Assembly (NCBI GenBank): GCA_037443785.1
Contig: JBBINR010000053.1
Coordinates: forward strand, 1-17,047
Direction of reading: 5' to 3'
Length of the DNA stretch: 17,047 nucleotides
Source of the DNA: JAQUOA01 sp037443785
GTDB taxonomy: Bacteria; Bacteroidota; Ignavibacteria; UBA10030; UBA8401
Shown here: positions 1-6,941 of the stretch, piece after piece
How positions within the stretch are numbered: the stretch's first letter is position 1
How the letters are laid out: each line of letters starts with the position of its first letter
Made by a program: the position numbers and the translations under genes
Notes under the pieces: model-generated
What the model saw: only the letters and a program-made list of their open reading frames with translations
Told to the model about the DNA's origin: nothing
Databases searched by the model: none

Positions 1-506
1 ATGTTGCCTCTCCACATAATTCGACGGACATAGGCTGAAGCATTTTCATGTCCCATTGCCACGAAATAAACCGGAATGGATGTGGTGATTCGTGCATCGG
101 GAGGAAAAAATTGTTCAAGTGTCGCAATAATTTTTCTATCGAGCTGATGCTGTTTTACTTGTTCGAGAAGTGTTTTAATCTTGTCAAAATTTTCAAGCGT
201 CGAATTCAAACCGAACATATCAGTAGAAGAGCCTGTGCCGTTTCTAAATCGTTCCAACTCACGTGAAAAATTTTGTGAAGAATATTGTTCGCGTGCTAGC
301 AGTGCACTGGTTGCGGCTGCAATCTGGTTCCCGCGCAATTCAGCAACGCGATTTGCATTGGCAATGCGTCCTTCACGCAAATCAATCAAGCCGTCGATCG
401 ATGAAAAATCTAACCGAAGCGAAACGTTAAAGTTAGGATTGGATTGTGATAAAAGAAATGAAAAAGCAAAACACACAAGGTAAAATATTTTTACGCCTGT
501 TGTCAC
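1..506 (-). CDS. Secreted protein of unknown function, 3' end cut off by the window edge
   Basis: An open frame reads from a GTG at 506-504 to the left edge, giving about 168 residues with no stop. The N-terminus has a hydrophobic stretch (residues 5-20, IFYLVCFAFSFLLSQ) that looks like a Sec signal peptide, so the product is probably periplasmic or outer-membrane. The mature part is mostly helical and charged, then leads into a segment with ITTSIPVYFVAMGHENASAY. The GTG start is chosen because AAAGGA lies four bases upstream and the hydrophobic segment begins directly after it. The gene begins one base after the alaC stop, with its ribosome site inside the alaC 3' end, so the two are very likely co-transcribed and translationally coupled. 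The overall look (signal peptide, helical N-terminal part, then a strand before an unseen C-terminal region) recalls secreted zinc-peptidase-like proteins, but the part that would carry metal ligands is outside the window, so no function is assigned. Confidence 0.75.
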   Translation of the reverse strand, partial: MTTGVKIFYLVCFAFSFLLSQSNPNFNVSLRLDFSSIDGLIDLREGRIANANRVAELRGNQIAAATSALLAREQYSSQNFSRELERFRNGTGSSTDMFGLNSTLENFDKIKTLLEQVKQHQLDRKIIATLEQFFPPDARITTSIPVYFVAMGHENASAYVRRIMWRGN

Positions 507-507
507 A

Positions 508-1689
508 CTATCCTTTAAAATTCTGAAATGCCGTCTTAATTCCTCGTGTTGCTTGTCGAATGCGTTCTTCGTTTTCGATCAATGCAAATCTTACAAACTC
601 ATCGCCGGCTTTTCCAAATCCGATTCCGGGAGAGACTGCAACTTTCGCTTCTTTCACAAGCATTTTGGAAAATTCGAGCGAACCCATGGAACGAAATTGT
701 TCCGGAATCTGCGCCCAGACGAACATCGACGCTTTTGGCAATTCAACATTCCACCCAGCTCGTTGAAGTCCATTGACTAATGCTGATCTCCGCGATTCGT
801 ACATCGTGCGGACATCGCTGACACAGTCTTGCGGTCCATTTAAAGCAGTGATTGCGGCAATTTGAATTGCTTGAAACATCCCGTAATCAAGATAACTTTT
901 TATTTTGATCAACGCGCCGACAATGTCTTTGTTTCCAACGCAGAATCCAACGCGCCACCCTGCCATATTATAACTTTTTGAGAGTGTATAAAATTCCACG
1001 GCGACATCTTTTGCACCTTTTACTTGTAAAATAGACGGAGCTTGATACCCATCAAATCCTAGGTCGCCGTACGCAAGATCGTGAATAATGCCGAGATTAT
1101 TTTCTTTTGCAAAAGCGATGACTTTTTCAAAAAATGGAATATCAACAATTGCCGTTGTAGGATTGTTCGGAAAATTAAGCAGCAAAAAATTTGGCCGAGG
1201 GAGCGTATTCTTGTACGCTTCTTGAATTCTTCCAAAAAAATCTTCCTGCGGAAATAAAGGAACATGAATTACTTGAGCTCCGGCAATAACAAATGCGTAC
1301 GGATGAATTGGATAGGCGGGTGTTGGGCACAGAACAGTATCCCCAGGACCGGTCAATGCGAGTGCGAGATGCGAAAGTCCTTCCTTTGATCCGATGGTGA
1401 CAACGCTTTCTGCGTCCGGATTAAGATCGACATCGAATTTGCGTTTATACCAATCGCAGATTGCAACGCGTAATTTTGTTATTCCTTTGGATGCTGAATA
1501 CCGATGGTTCGGATTTTTTTGTGCCGCTTCGCATAACTTGTCGATGATATGCTGGGGTGTCGGTTGATCGGGATTTCCCATGCCGAGATCGATAATATCT
1601 TCGCCGGCACGGCGCGCATTCATCTTTAGATCGTTAACGATTCCAAAAACGTATGGAGGTAAAAGTGAAATTCTTTCTGATGCTTTCAT
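508..1689 (-). CDS. alaC: Alanine (glutamate-pyruvate) aminotransferase, AlaC type
   Basis: This 393-aa protein is a fold-type I, class I/II PLP aminotransferase. It matches the E. coli AlaC (YfdZ) pattern closely from the N-terminus (LPPYVF, ARRAGEDIIDLGMGNPD) through the core (VTIGSKEGL, AYPIHPY, HDLAYGD, TLSKSYNMAGWRVGF). The expected PLP residues are present: Lys238 for the Schiff base in SKSYNMAGWR, Asp204 and Tyr207 for the pyridine ring and O3', Asn176 in NFPNNPT, Arg246 for the phosphate, and Arg367 for the substrate carboxylate. AlaC enzymes convert pyruvate and glutamate to alanine and 2-oxoglutarate in the cytoplasm. LL-diaminopimelate aminotransferase is a close relative and cannot be excluded from sequence alone. 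The length is normal for the family. A terminator lies upstream between this gene and the S46 gene, so it probably has its own promoter in 1690-1736. A secreted-protein gene follows with a 1-nt gap. Confidence 0.9.
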   Translation of the reverse strand: MKASERISLLPPYVFGIVNDLKMNARRAGEDIIDLGMGNPDQPTPQHIIDKLCEAAQKNPNHRYSASKGITKLRVAICDWYKRKFDVDLNPDAESVVTIGSKEGLSHLALALTGPGDTVLCPTPAYPIHPYAFVIAGAQVIHVPLFPQEDFFGRIQEAYKNTLPRPNFLLLNFPNNPTTAIVDIPFFEKVIAFAKENNLGIIHDLAYGDLGFDGYQAPSILQVKGAKDVAVEFYTLSKSYNMAGWRVGFCVGNKDIVGALIKIKSYLDYGMFQAIQIAAITALNGPQDCVSDVRTMYESRRSALVNGLQRAGWNVELPKASMFVWAQIPEQFRSMGSLEFSKMLVKEAKVAVSPGIGFGKAGDEFVRFALIENEERIRQATRGIKTAFQNFKG

Positions 1690-1736
1690 GGCTTTCTTGT
1701 GTTGTGATACTTAAATATATGAAAGCATCTTAACAT

Positions 1737-1771
1737 AAAAAAGGCATCCGCTGTAAATGGATGCCTTTTTT
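1737..1771 (-). terminator. Bidirectional-looking intrinsic terminator after the S46 gene
   Basis: A run of six A, GGCATCC, a 9-nt loop, GGATGCC and a run of six T form a 13-bp perfect inverted repeat. Read on the minus strand it lies 21 nt past the S46 stop codon, with a GC-rich stem core followed by a U-run, which is the form of a rho-independent terminator. Because the A- and T-runs are symmetric it could also stop plus-strand transcription. It separates the S46 transcript from alaC. Confidence 0.85.
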
Positions 1772-1792
1772 AAAAATTATTTTAAAAGAACT

Positions 1793-3919
1793 TTATTTCT
1801 TTTTTGTCTTTGCAGGTTTTACCGCTTTAACCGCAGGTGCTTTTGGCGGTTCTGGCGGAGTTGTTACACCTTCGATTTCGTCCGCAAGTTTTCCAGCACC
1901 ATAAATTTTTCGCATCGTTTCGATCATCACGCCTGGATGCACTGCAACAGCTCTGTTGATTTCTTCGGAATACATAAATCTTCCGGGAAGGCTTTCGATA
2001 TTTCCATCGAAGATCAAACCGACGAGTTCAGCTTTTGCATTGATCACTGGTGAGCCGGAGTTTCCGCCGATGATATCATTTGTTGTGACGAAATTCATCG
2101 GAGTGGCGAGATTCAATTTGTTTAATCCATCCATATATTTTTGTGGAAGTTCAAAGTCGCCTTTGTTGTCGAAACTCAATGCACGATCGTACAATCCGTA
2201 CATTGTCGTCTTCGATGGGGCTTTCGTTCCGTTCATCGGATATCCTTTTACCTGGCCGTACGAAAGACGAAGCGTGAAATTTGCGTCGGGAGGAAGTTCT
2301 TTTCCGTACACGGCAAAGCGTGCTTTGCCGACTGCTTCCGTTGCTTTGGAAATTATTGCAGAAACATTTTTTTCATTCCACTCGCGCGCTTCATCTCCGA
2401 ATGGCACAATTACTCGTGCAACAACAATCATCGGATCAGTTGACGCAGCAATTTCTTTTTCGCCGCCGTCGATTAATGCTTTTCTGAATTCCGGTTTCAC
2501 AAGCTGTGTTCCGGTTACTAAATCTTTTGCTGCTTGTTCAGGAGTTTTTCCATTCAATACCGCTTTTATCCATGGATCATCGGCACCAAGATTTTCCAAG
2601 GATTCTTTTAAACGATCAACGAGTTGAATCTCTTCAAGATCTGTATAGATCGGTGCTTTAGAAAAGAGACTGAACTTTGTCGCTCCGATATTTGCATCTT
2701 GATACTGGGGAAGTCGCTCGCCGTTTGGTTTCATCATTTCATTCGCATAGCGGGCAATCAACAGCGCATAGGAAGCAAGTTTTCCGGTTAAACCGCGATA
2801 CGTGTCAATGGTAGACCGTTGCTTACTTCGCTCAATAGCCGCAGAAATAGAATCCCACGCCCAGCTGTATTGTTTTTTCCATTCGGGATTTGCATTCACT
2901 TTGTCCCGAAGATCTTTTTCTTCACTTGCCTTTTTCGCCATTAATTTTTTATCAAGCAAACCTTGATACTCGCCAGTCCATGCTTTTTGTGCGTTCTCAA
3001 GTCCAAAAATTTGTACGAGCGCCCGACGTTGCTGTTCTTCTCCCAACTTGGAATATTCTTTTAAAACTGCAATGCGACGTTTTACATTGCTTAAACGCGA
3101 CGGATATGAAAAGTCGCGTGAGTATTCAATTTGGGAAAGCGTTTGCTGTCGGTTTGTTGAACCGGGATGTCCTGAAACAAACACAAGTTCCTGATCCGCG
3201 GCACCGGTTGTTTTCCATTTTAAATAGTTAGCTGACTGATACGGTTTATCGTTTTCATAGACTCGGAAGAAACACATGTCAACATCATAGCGGGGGAATG
3301 TGAAGTTATCCGGATCACCGCCATAAAATGCAATCTGTTGTTCCGGCGCCATCACCAAACGAACATCGGTAAATTTTTTATAGCTGTAGATCCAATATTC
3401 ATTTCCATTGTATAACGATACAATGTCAGAACGCAAGCCGGTTTTCTCCATGCTTTCTTTTGTCAGCTGTGCAATGATTGATTTCTTCGCATCCATCGCT
3501 TCTCTATCAGTCATTCCGGATTTCACTGCGCCCAGAACTTTATCCGTAACGTTTTCCATATTGGTCAACACATTCAATTCAAGATCTAAGCACTTTACTT
3601 CTTCTTGAAGAGTTGCGGCATAAAATCCCGTGTTGACATAGTCCATTCCCTCTTTGGACATTTTTTGAAGCTGTCCTAATCCGACATGGTGATTGGTCAT
3701 CACCAAACCGTTTGGAGAAATGAATGAACCTGAACCGCCGTCGTTAAATCGTACAGACGAAAGTCGGACATGGTCGAGCCATTCTTGTGTGATATCGAAT
3801 CCATATTTTTCTTTTAATTGTTTTTTTGGCGGGTTGTCGAATGTCCACATTCCTTCGTCTGCCAACGAAACGGCGAAGAGAAGAAGCAGTGCTGCAGTAA
3901 GAAGCTTGATTTGTTTCAT
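1793..3919 (-). CDS. S46-family dipeptidyl-peptidase (DPP7-like), exported
   Basis: This 708-aa protein belongs to peptidase family S46 (DPP7/DPP11), which removes dipeptides from peptide N-termini in the periplasm. A signal peptide covers residues 1-20 (cleavage likely after SLA). The chymotrypsin-type triad is visible: His78 in TNHHVG, Asp214 in FPRYDVDMCFFRVY, and Ser621 in GGNSGSP. The residue 18 positions after the serine is Gly639 (LIFDGN). In Porphyromonas this position is Gly in DPP7 (hydrophobic P1) and Arg in DPP11 (acidic P1), so a DPP7-like preference is inferred. Length fits the family. The C-terminus is odd: about 23 residues rich in Pro, Ala and Lys (from TTPPEPPKAP to the end) replace any recognisable T9SS sorting domain. 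The start is supported by an AGAGG site six bases upstream. The 567-aa Rossmann gene lies 57 nt upstream on the same strand, suggesting an operon ended by the hairpin at 1737-1771. Confidence 0.92.
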   Translation of the reverse strand: MKQIKLLTAALLLLFAVSLADEGMWTFDNPPKKQLKEKYGFDITQEWLDHVRLSSVRFNDGGSGSFISPNGLVMTNHHVGLGQLQKMSKEGMDYVNTGFYAATLQEEVKCLDLELNVLTNMENVTDKVLGAVKSGMTDREAMDAKKSIIAQLTKESMEKTGLRSDIVSLYNGNEYWIYSYKKFTDVRLVMAPEQQIAFYGGDPDNFTFPRYDVDMCFFRVYENDKPYQSANYLKWKTTGAADQELVFVSGHPGSTNRQQTLSQIEYSRDFSYPSRLSNVKRRIAVLKEYSKLGEEQQRRALVQIFGLENAQKAWTGEYQGLLDKKLMAKKASEEKDLRDKVNANPEWKKQYSWAWDSISAAIERSKQRSTIDTYRGLTGKLASYALLIARYANEMMKPNGERLPQYQDANIGATKFSLFSKAPIYTDLEEIQLVDRLKESLENLGADDPWIKAVLNGKTPEQAAKDLVTGTQLVKPEFRKALIDGGEKEIAASTDPMIVVARVIVPFGDEAREWNEKNVSAIISKATEAVGKARFAVYGKELPPDANFTLRLSYGQVKGYPMNGTKAPSKTTMYGLYDRALSFDNKGDFELPQKYMDGLNKLNLATPMNFVTTNDIIGGNSGSPVINAKAELVGLIFDGNIESLPGRFMYSEEINRAVAVHPGVMIETMRKIYGAGKLADEIEGVTTPPEPPKAPAVKAVKPAKTKKK

Positions 3920-3937
3920 AGAGAACCTCTGTTTGTG
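3920..3937 (-). promoter_or_regulatory. Leader and ribosome site of the S46 gene, shared with the upstream gene
   Basis: On the minus strand the 18 bases before the ATG read CACAAACAGAGGTTCTCT. AGAG-GTT-CTCT can fold into a small hairpin that contains the Shine-Dalgarno core AGAGG. Almost the same sequence precedes the 567-aa gene (5681-5698): 17 of 21 positions match when the ATG is included. Confidence 0.45.
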
Positions 3938-3976
3938 AATTGAATATTGTACTGCGTTCTTTTGTTTTAGTGCGTG

Positions 3977-5680
3977 TTACGATTTCATGCGTTTGCCTTT
4001 TTCTTCTTCGGTAAAAATCCATCCGACAATTTTTCCAGGATCGATATCGTCGAAGTTTTTCCAGTATTCCGGTGTTCGGAAATTGCGAGAACTAGTATCG
4101 CCAATCGCAATGGTATCAATTTCCTTTTTAATGATCGCGAGCCGTTTCTTCCATTGCTCCATATTGCTTACACGAAGATCGATCCACCCATTGTGCGCCC
4201 AGTCGTCAATCGATTTTTTCGTGATGGGCAATTCATTCTCTCCACGGTACGGAGGAATTTTTACTTCATTTCCGCGAAGCAGTGTTTTTCCATCCTGCAA
4301 TAAAATTGGGATGCCGATCGAAATGATCTCTGATCGGATATCTTCTTCTTTTTGAATCAGCGTTGTCAGATCGTCGGACATTTGCTGAGGAGAAGTTTTG
4401 AGTACAGTGTTCACTTTATCGTAAACTAGTTTGAGCAGATGCGCTTCGTGCAATAATTTTGATAGCTTTGGCGGTCCGAGCATTTCAAATGCAACGCTGT
4501 CGACGCTGTGTTCCCTTTCGAGCTGTTTCATCTTTTCGAGTGCGCTTTGGAACATGAATCCAGCGCGGTATGTTGGAGAAAGTGTTGCGTTGTCCAACGC
4601 ATTGATAATGTCGTGACCGGTATTGCCCCCTTTGATTTCGTAAATCACTGACTCGGCAATTTCTTCGGGAGTCACAAATTCCATCTGTCCGGGAGTTGCA
4701 ATTGCTTCAAATTCGCCACGGGAGAAAATTCCATTCTCGCCGGTATCGATAAATACAGAGCGAAGGTGTTTGTCAGTCGAACCTGCACTATTAATGTTCA
4801 TTCTAATTTGGAATTTATCCTTTAGCACGATTCCTTCTTCAATGGGGCAGTCGTGAAGGTCAATCGGTTTTCCACGTTTGGCAATTTCGCCGTACGCAAT
4901 TTTTTTCCATGCAATCGCTCCCGTCGGTTTAATTTCTTTTGTAATCGGCGCATCCGGAGTTCGTCCCATTAAAAAGAGAAGAAGCGTATGGGCACCGGCA
5001 ACAGCCGATTTGCTGAGAAGGACGCGGGAAGGTTTTTCTTCACTATGAGTGTACGGAATGTTCAAGCCCATGCCGCCGGTTCCGCTTGTTCCGATCTTTA
5101 CATACACATCGGTGCTGGCGTGATTCATTGAGCGATAAAAAATCTGTACATGCCGAATTAACTGCGGAGTGTATTGTGTGCACAGGAGCCGTTCGACTAC
5201 TTCTTTTAAATCTGCATTCGATTTTGAAGAGCGTAATGCTTGTACAACATCGCGCGAACTCTGGAAAATATCCTGATACGCAATTGCTGTCGCTGAATTG
5301 ATACAGTCGATAACGATGTCAGGTTTGTATTTATCGAGAAGTTGATACAGGGAAGAACGTTCGAGAACTTCAGGGCTGAGCTCTTCAAGCACATCATCTA
5401 AAAATTTTGATCTCTTATGCGTATCGGAAAGAATTTCATCGCGGTTTAAATCTTTGAATTCGTTCCTGACAAAAATGTTTCCCCACCACGGAACAAAGAA
5501 ATTTTTCCCTGCCTTGGGATATTCCTTTCTCATTTGTTCGCATGCATTCTTTGCTTCGGATTCTTTGAGAGAGGTGAGGATAATGCCTTTTGGACTTTCA
5601 TCCATCAGCCGGCGGCAAATTGCGGAACCGACAAGTCCCCATCCTCCGAGGACGAGAACAGTTTTATTGGTGATTGACAT
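3977..5680 (-). CDS. NAD(P)-binding Rossmann-fold protein of unknown function (SDR/epimerase-like N-terminus)
   Basis: This is a 567-aa cytoplasmic protein with no signal peptide or membrane span. Residues 7-22 (TVLVLGGWGLVGSAIC) form a beta-strand followed by a GxxGxxG dinucleotide-binding loop. DIVIDCINSATAI at 121-133 resembles the second conserved strand of extended short-chain dehydrogenases. The middle holds a Gly-rich TSGTGGMGLNIPYTHSEE segment (198-215) and LLSKSAVAGAHTLLLF (221-236). The SDR active-site YxxxK pair is not evident, because Tyr210 and Lys224 are 14 residues apart. The C-terminal 300 residues are helical, charged and unfamiliar. At about twice the length of a normal epimerase it is a large divergent relative or a fusion. 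I do not recognise a specific function. It is the first gene of a likely operon with the S46 peptidase and is divergent from thyX. The start is supported by the AGAGA-containing leader at 5681-5698. Confidence 0.8.
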   Translation of the reverse strand: MSITNKTVLVLGGWGLVGSAICRRLMDESPKGIILTSLKESEAKNACEQMRKEYPKAGKNFFVPWWGNIFVRNEFKDLNRDEILSDTHKRSKFLDDVLEELSPEVLERSSLYQLLDKYKPDIVIDCINSATAIAYQDIFQSSRDVVQALRSSKSNADLKEVVERLLCTQYTPQLIRHVQIFYRSMNHASTDVYVKIGTSGTGGMGLNIPYTHSEEKPSRVLLSKSAVAGAHTLLLFLMGRTPDAPITKEIKPTGAIAWKKIAYGEIAKRGKPIDLHDCPIEEGIVLKDKFQIRMNINSAGSTDKHLRSVFIDTGENGIFSRGEFEAIATPGQMEFVTPEEIAESVIYEIKGGNTGHDIINALDNATLSPTYRAGFMFQSALEKMKQLEREHSVDSVAFEMLGPPKLSKLLHEAHLLKLVYDKVNTVLKTSPQQMSDDLTTLIQKEEDIRSEIISIGIPILLQDGKTLLRGNEVKIPPYRGENELPITKKSIDDWAHNGWIDLRVSNMEQWKKRLAIIKKEIDTIAIGDTSSRNFRTPEYWKNFDDIDPGKIVGWIFTEEEKGKRMKS

Positions 5681-5698
5681 GGAGATTCTCTGTTTGAG
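5681..5698 (-). promoter_or_regulatory. Leader and ribosome site of the 567-aa Rossmann gene
   Basis: On the minus strand this reads CTCAAACAGAGAATCTCC directly before the ATG. It matches the leader of the S46 gene at 3920-3937, including the CAAACAGAG core and the TCTC before the start codon. GAG-AAT-CTC can pair across the Shine-Dalgarno-like AGAG. See the matching entry at 3920-3937. Confidence 0.4.
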
Positions 5699-5863
5699 TC
5701 ATCTTTAGAAAAAAATTGCGGCGCACAAAAAAGATGTTTTCTTATATGCAGTGCAATAATTATTAAGTGGAATAAATATAAGGTTTTTTGAACCATTAAA
5801 GCTACCAACAATTAAAAATCGGACGAGTTTCTGTATAATGAAAGAATAACCACATATGGTTTT

Positions 5864-5892
5864 TTTGCGCAATGGAACAGAAGACATGTTTG
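5864..5892 (+). promoter_or_regulatory. Candidate Bacteroidota-type promoter for thyX
   Basis: TTTG at 5864-5867 and CATGTTTG at 5885-5892 are separated by 17 bases. This resembles the -33 TTTG and -7 TAnnTTTG boxes of Bacteroidota housekeeping promoters, with one mismatch (C for T) in the -7 box. A start site around 5899 would leave a leader of about 93 nt before thyX. The -7 box overlaps a small inverted repeat (5882-5895) that could be an operator. This is pattern matching only. Confidence 0.25.
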
Positions 5893-5991
5893 TCTCAAAA
5901 TTTTTTCGATTTATTCGTTGAACTGTCCCAAACTTTCAGTATTTTCAATACATAGAAACATAAATTTTTAATTTAAAAGTAGGTTTTAGCA

Positions 5992-6912
5992 TTGGAACAA
6001 GCAGAAAAACTTTCCCGCCCGATCGTACAAGATTTAGACAATATTCTCGGTATTCCTTTTAAAGTGTTGGATGATGGTTTTATCCGTGTTGTTGATTATA
6101 TGGGATCGGATGAATCAATCGTTCAGGCAGCGCGCGTTTCGTACGGCAAGGGAACAAAAAAAGTTTCCGAAGACCGCGGATTGATCCGCTATCTTCTCCG
6201 CCATCAACATACCACGCCGTTTGAAATGTGTGAAATTAAATTTCACGTCCGTGTTCCCATGGATTGCTGGCGCCAATGGATTCGTCACCGCACGGCAAAT
6301 GTGAATGAATATTCTACGCGCTATTCGCTTGCCATTGATGCGTCACAGCAAACACCGTCAAATGAATGGCGAATGCAATCAAAAGATAACAAACAGGGGA
6401 GCGAAGGTTTTTTTGATCTTGAAAAGGGAAATCAGTTTTCAGCACAGGAATTGGAACTTCAAAATTTTTCTCGACGCGTTTACGAGGAACGAGTAAATGC
6501 CGGAATGGCACGCGAACAAGCGAGAAAAGATCTTCCGTTGTCGACATACACCGAAGCGTACTGGAAAGTTGATCTTCATAACTTATTGCATTTTCTCTGG
6601 CTGAGGATGGACGCACATGCGCAATATGAAATCCGGATGTATGCAAAAACAATTGGTGAAGAGATCGTGGCGAAGTGGGTTCCGTTTGCATGGCAGGCAT
6701 TCTTGGATTACAAAGTGAATGCGTCGGCACTTTCGCAGATAGAAATAGAAATTATTAAAGCGTTGAACACGCAAGGCAAAGATGCTGCAATTGAAAAAGC
6801 ACGTTCATTTAATTTGCTCCCGCCGGCAGGGCAAGAAATGAAATCCAACCGCGAACGCGGCGACATCGAAGCAAAACTTATTGCGCTCGGCTTTCAAATT
6901 CCGTGGAAGTAA
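5992..6912 (+). CDS. thyX: Flavin-dependent thymidylate synthase ThyX
   Basis: This 306-aa protein is a ThyX enzyme, which methylates dUMP to dTMP using methylene-tetrahydrofolate, FAD and NADPH and releases tetrahydrofolate. The diagnostic RHRx7S motif is intact: Arg98-His99-Arg100 to Ser108 within RHRTANVNEYSTRY. The core GMAREQARKDLPLSTYTEAYW (171-191) and HNLLHFLWLRMDAHAQYEIR (196-215) are typical. It is longer than minimal ThyX proteins (about 220-250 aa) because of a C-terminal extension from about residue 245, which is seen in some subfamilies. The start is TTG. It is chosen because the N-terminus lines up with the family and no in-frame ATG lies nearby, and a weak GTAGG site is 8-9 bases upstream. 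folA follows after 29 nt, forming a small dTMP/folate operon. Confidence 0.95.
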   Translation: MEQAEKLSRPIVQDLDNILGIPFKVLDDGFIRVVDYMGSDESIVQAARVSYGKGTKKVSEDRGLIRYLLRHQHTTPFEMCEIKFHVRVPMDCWRQWIRHRTANVNEYSTRYSLAIDASQQTPSNEWRMQSKDNKQGSEGFFDLEKGNQFSAQELELQNFSRRVYEERVNAGMAREQARKDLPLSTYTEAYWKVDLHNLLHFLWLRMDAHAQYEIRMYAKTIGEEIVAKWVPFAWQAFLDYKVNASALSQIEIEIIKALNTQGKDAAIEKARSFNLLPPAGQEMKSNRERGDIEAKLIALGFQIPWK

Positions 6913-6915
6913 TAT

Positions 6916-6940
6916 CATTTTCAAATCTCAATTGAAAATG
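6916..6940 (+). promoter_or_regulatory. Hairpin between thyX and folA abutting the folA start codon
   Basis: CATTTTCAA (6916-6924) and TTGAAAATG (6932-6940) are a perfect 9-bp inverted repeat with a 7-nt loop. The stem ends one base before the folA ATG at 6942 and occupies the place of a ribosome site, and no Shine-Dalgarno sequence is otherwise visible. It could limit folA translation relative to thyX, or mark an RNA-processing site. No U-run follows, so it is not a normal terminator. Confidence 0.4.
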
Positions 6941-6941
6941 T

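Larger units (their letters stand above)
5681..5991. other. AT-rich divergent intergenic region (311 bp)
   Basis: No convincing gene is present; the short open frames here are low-complexity and lack ribosome sites. The region must hold the promoters for the minus-strand Rossmann-S46 operon and for thyX-folA. It contains TATAAT at 5834-5839 (plus) without a good -35 box, two short inverted repeats (AACCA-CATA-TGGTT at 5848-5861 and AGACA-TGTT-TGTCT at 5882-5895), and a Bacteroidota-style promoter candidate at 5864-5892. Confidence 0.6.

Noticed and set aside
1956..2627. A 223-residue plus-strand open frame across the S46 gene
   Set aside because: It is antisense to a clearly coding S46 peptidase with an intact catalytic triad, has Ser/Phe-rich shadow composition and no ribosome site.
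5430..5887. Short open frames on both strands in and around the divergent region before thyX
   Set aside because: They overlap the start of the 567-aa gene or lie in AT-rich low-complexity sequence, lack ribosome sites and show no family features.
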